Shown piece after piece: positions 4,892 through 5,111 of a stretch of DNA of 5,111 bases (within the stretch, counting starts at the first letter, position 1; each line of letters opens with the position of its first letter). Below the pieces are notes generated by a model. That model ran no database searches. It was given only the letters and a program-made list of their open reading frames with translations, and was not told the DNA's origin. The stretch is taken from the NCBI GenBank assembly GCA_035544835.1, contig DASZZV010000175.1, positions 1 through 5,111 of the forward strand. The letters are read 5' to 3'. The stretch is from DASZZV01 sp035544835 (GTDB taxonomy: Bacteria > Acidobacteriota > Thermoanaerobaculia > Gp7-AA8). Position numbers and translations under genes: made by a program.

Positions 4892-4897
4892 AGGATA
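4892..4897 (-). promoter_or_regulatory. -10-like element seven bases before the HNH start
   Basis: On the minus strand TATCCT (four of six -10 bases) is followed by CTTCCCC and then the ATG at 4884. The gap is pyrimidine-rich with no Shine-Dalgarno site, so a leaderless transcript is plausible. No clear -35 box is seen. Confidence 0.35.
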
Positions 4898-5024
4898 CGA
4901 CGTCACCGAGTCTGAACGATAAGCTGAGCCTTTGGGCCAGAGGTTCGCAGAGACGCGAATAAGACAGTGGAAAGTGTGCGTCTGAACATCCCTGTTAGAT
5001 TTGCAAGCGGTAAAACGGTACGAA

Positions 5025-5111
5025 TCAGCTTTTGTTGATGTAGTCGCGTTCGTGCTTGAGCATCGACCAGATGACACGGATGAGGTGGCGACCAAGAGCG
5101 CGGACTGCCTG
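5025..5111 (-). CDS. C-terminal end of a transposase, probably IS110-like (partial)
   Basis: Reading leftward from the window edge, 28 codons end at a TGA (5027-5025). The peptide has QAVRALGRHLIRVIWSMLKH and then ERDYINKS. A basic helix of the form RAL-R-L-RVIW-ML followed by a charged ending with a Tyr is typical of the last residues of IS110/IS116-type transposases. Other transposases or an unrelated helical C-terminus cannot be excluded with so little sequence. The left end of the element should lie in 4885-5024, but IS110 elements lack clear inverted ends and I cannot place the boundary. Confidence 0.55.
   Translation of the reverse strand, partial: QAVRALGRHLIRVIWSMLKHERDYINKS

Noticed and set aside
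3928..4962. Plus-strand frame of 344 codons
   Set aside because: Antisense of the intact HNH gene. The minus strand carries the clear HNH motif and family length.
4910..4987. GTCTGAAC repeated at 4910-4917 and 4980-4987 as insertion-sequence ends
   Set aside because: Eight bases is too short to separate from chance, and no further homology extends from either copy.

Overview
The window is GC-rich bacterial DNA in an accessory, defence-type setting. The host cannot be named from it. GC-rich coding, a tRNA gene with an encoded CCA, short palindromic intergenic repeats, and small toxin-antitoxin and HNH genes of types common in Acidobacteriota and similar soil phyla fit such a host, but this is a weak inference.

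Layout. Bases 1-300 hold no convincing gene, only inverted repeats of an interspersed intergenic type. A near-consensus promoter (356-384) drives a tRNA-Gly(GCC) gene (398-472), followed by a strong hairpin (486-520). A 62-residue protein of unknown function lies on the minus strand (576-764). A regulatory-looking gap with a near-consensus promoter and a duplicated 14-bp motif leads into a plus-strand operon of two unrecognised genes (953-1381 and 1378-2337), joined by an ATGA overlap. A second ATGA overlap at 2334 opens a short, probably decayed third frame.

From 2515 on the content is toxin-antitoxin and nuclease genes. First comes a ParE/RelE-type module: an antitoxin starting at GTG 2528, and a toxin (2753-3067) that lacks ATG, GTG or TTG and seems to start at a CTG directly after the antitoxin stop. 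Convergent to it are a decayed 3' fragment of an HNH endonuclease gene (3072-3375), a MazE-like/MazF module (3880-3330, minus), and an intact HNH endonuclease gene (4884-3940, minus) with an N-terminal domain resembling the PUA-like fold. The fragment and the end of the intact gene, with a scrap of the ParE-toxin 3' end, form about 330-bp direct repeats at roughly 90% identity that flank the MazE/MazF module. The MazF tail reads into the repeat, so its last ~15 residues are HNH-derived DNA in another frame. At the right edge is the C-terminal end of a transposase, probably IS110-like.

How they fit together. The two TA modules and the HNH nuclease look like a small turnover-prone defence cluster between a tRNA gene and an insertion sequence. 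Both antitoxins and the HNH gene have a -10-like hexamer 6-7 bases before the start codon, suggesting leaderless mRNAs, whereas the unknown operon uses strong Shine-Dalgarno sites. The most novel parts are the unknown operon with its paired operator-like repeats and the CTG-started toxin.
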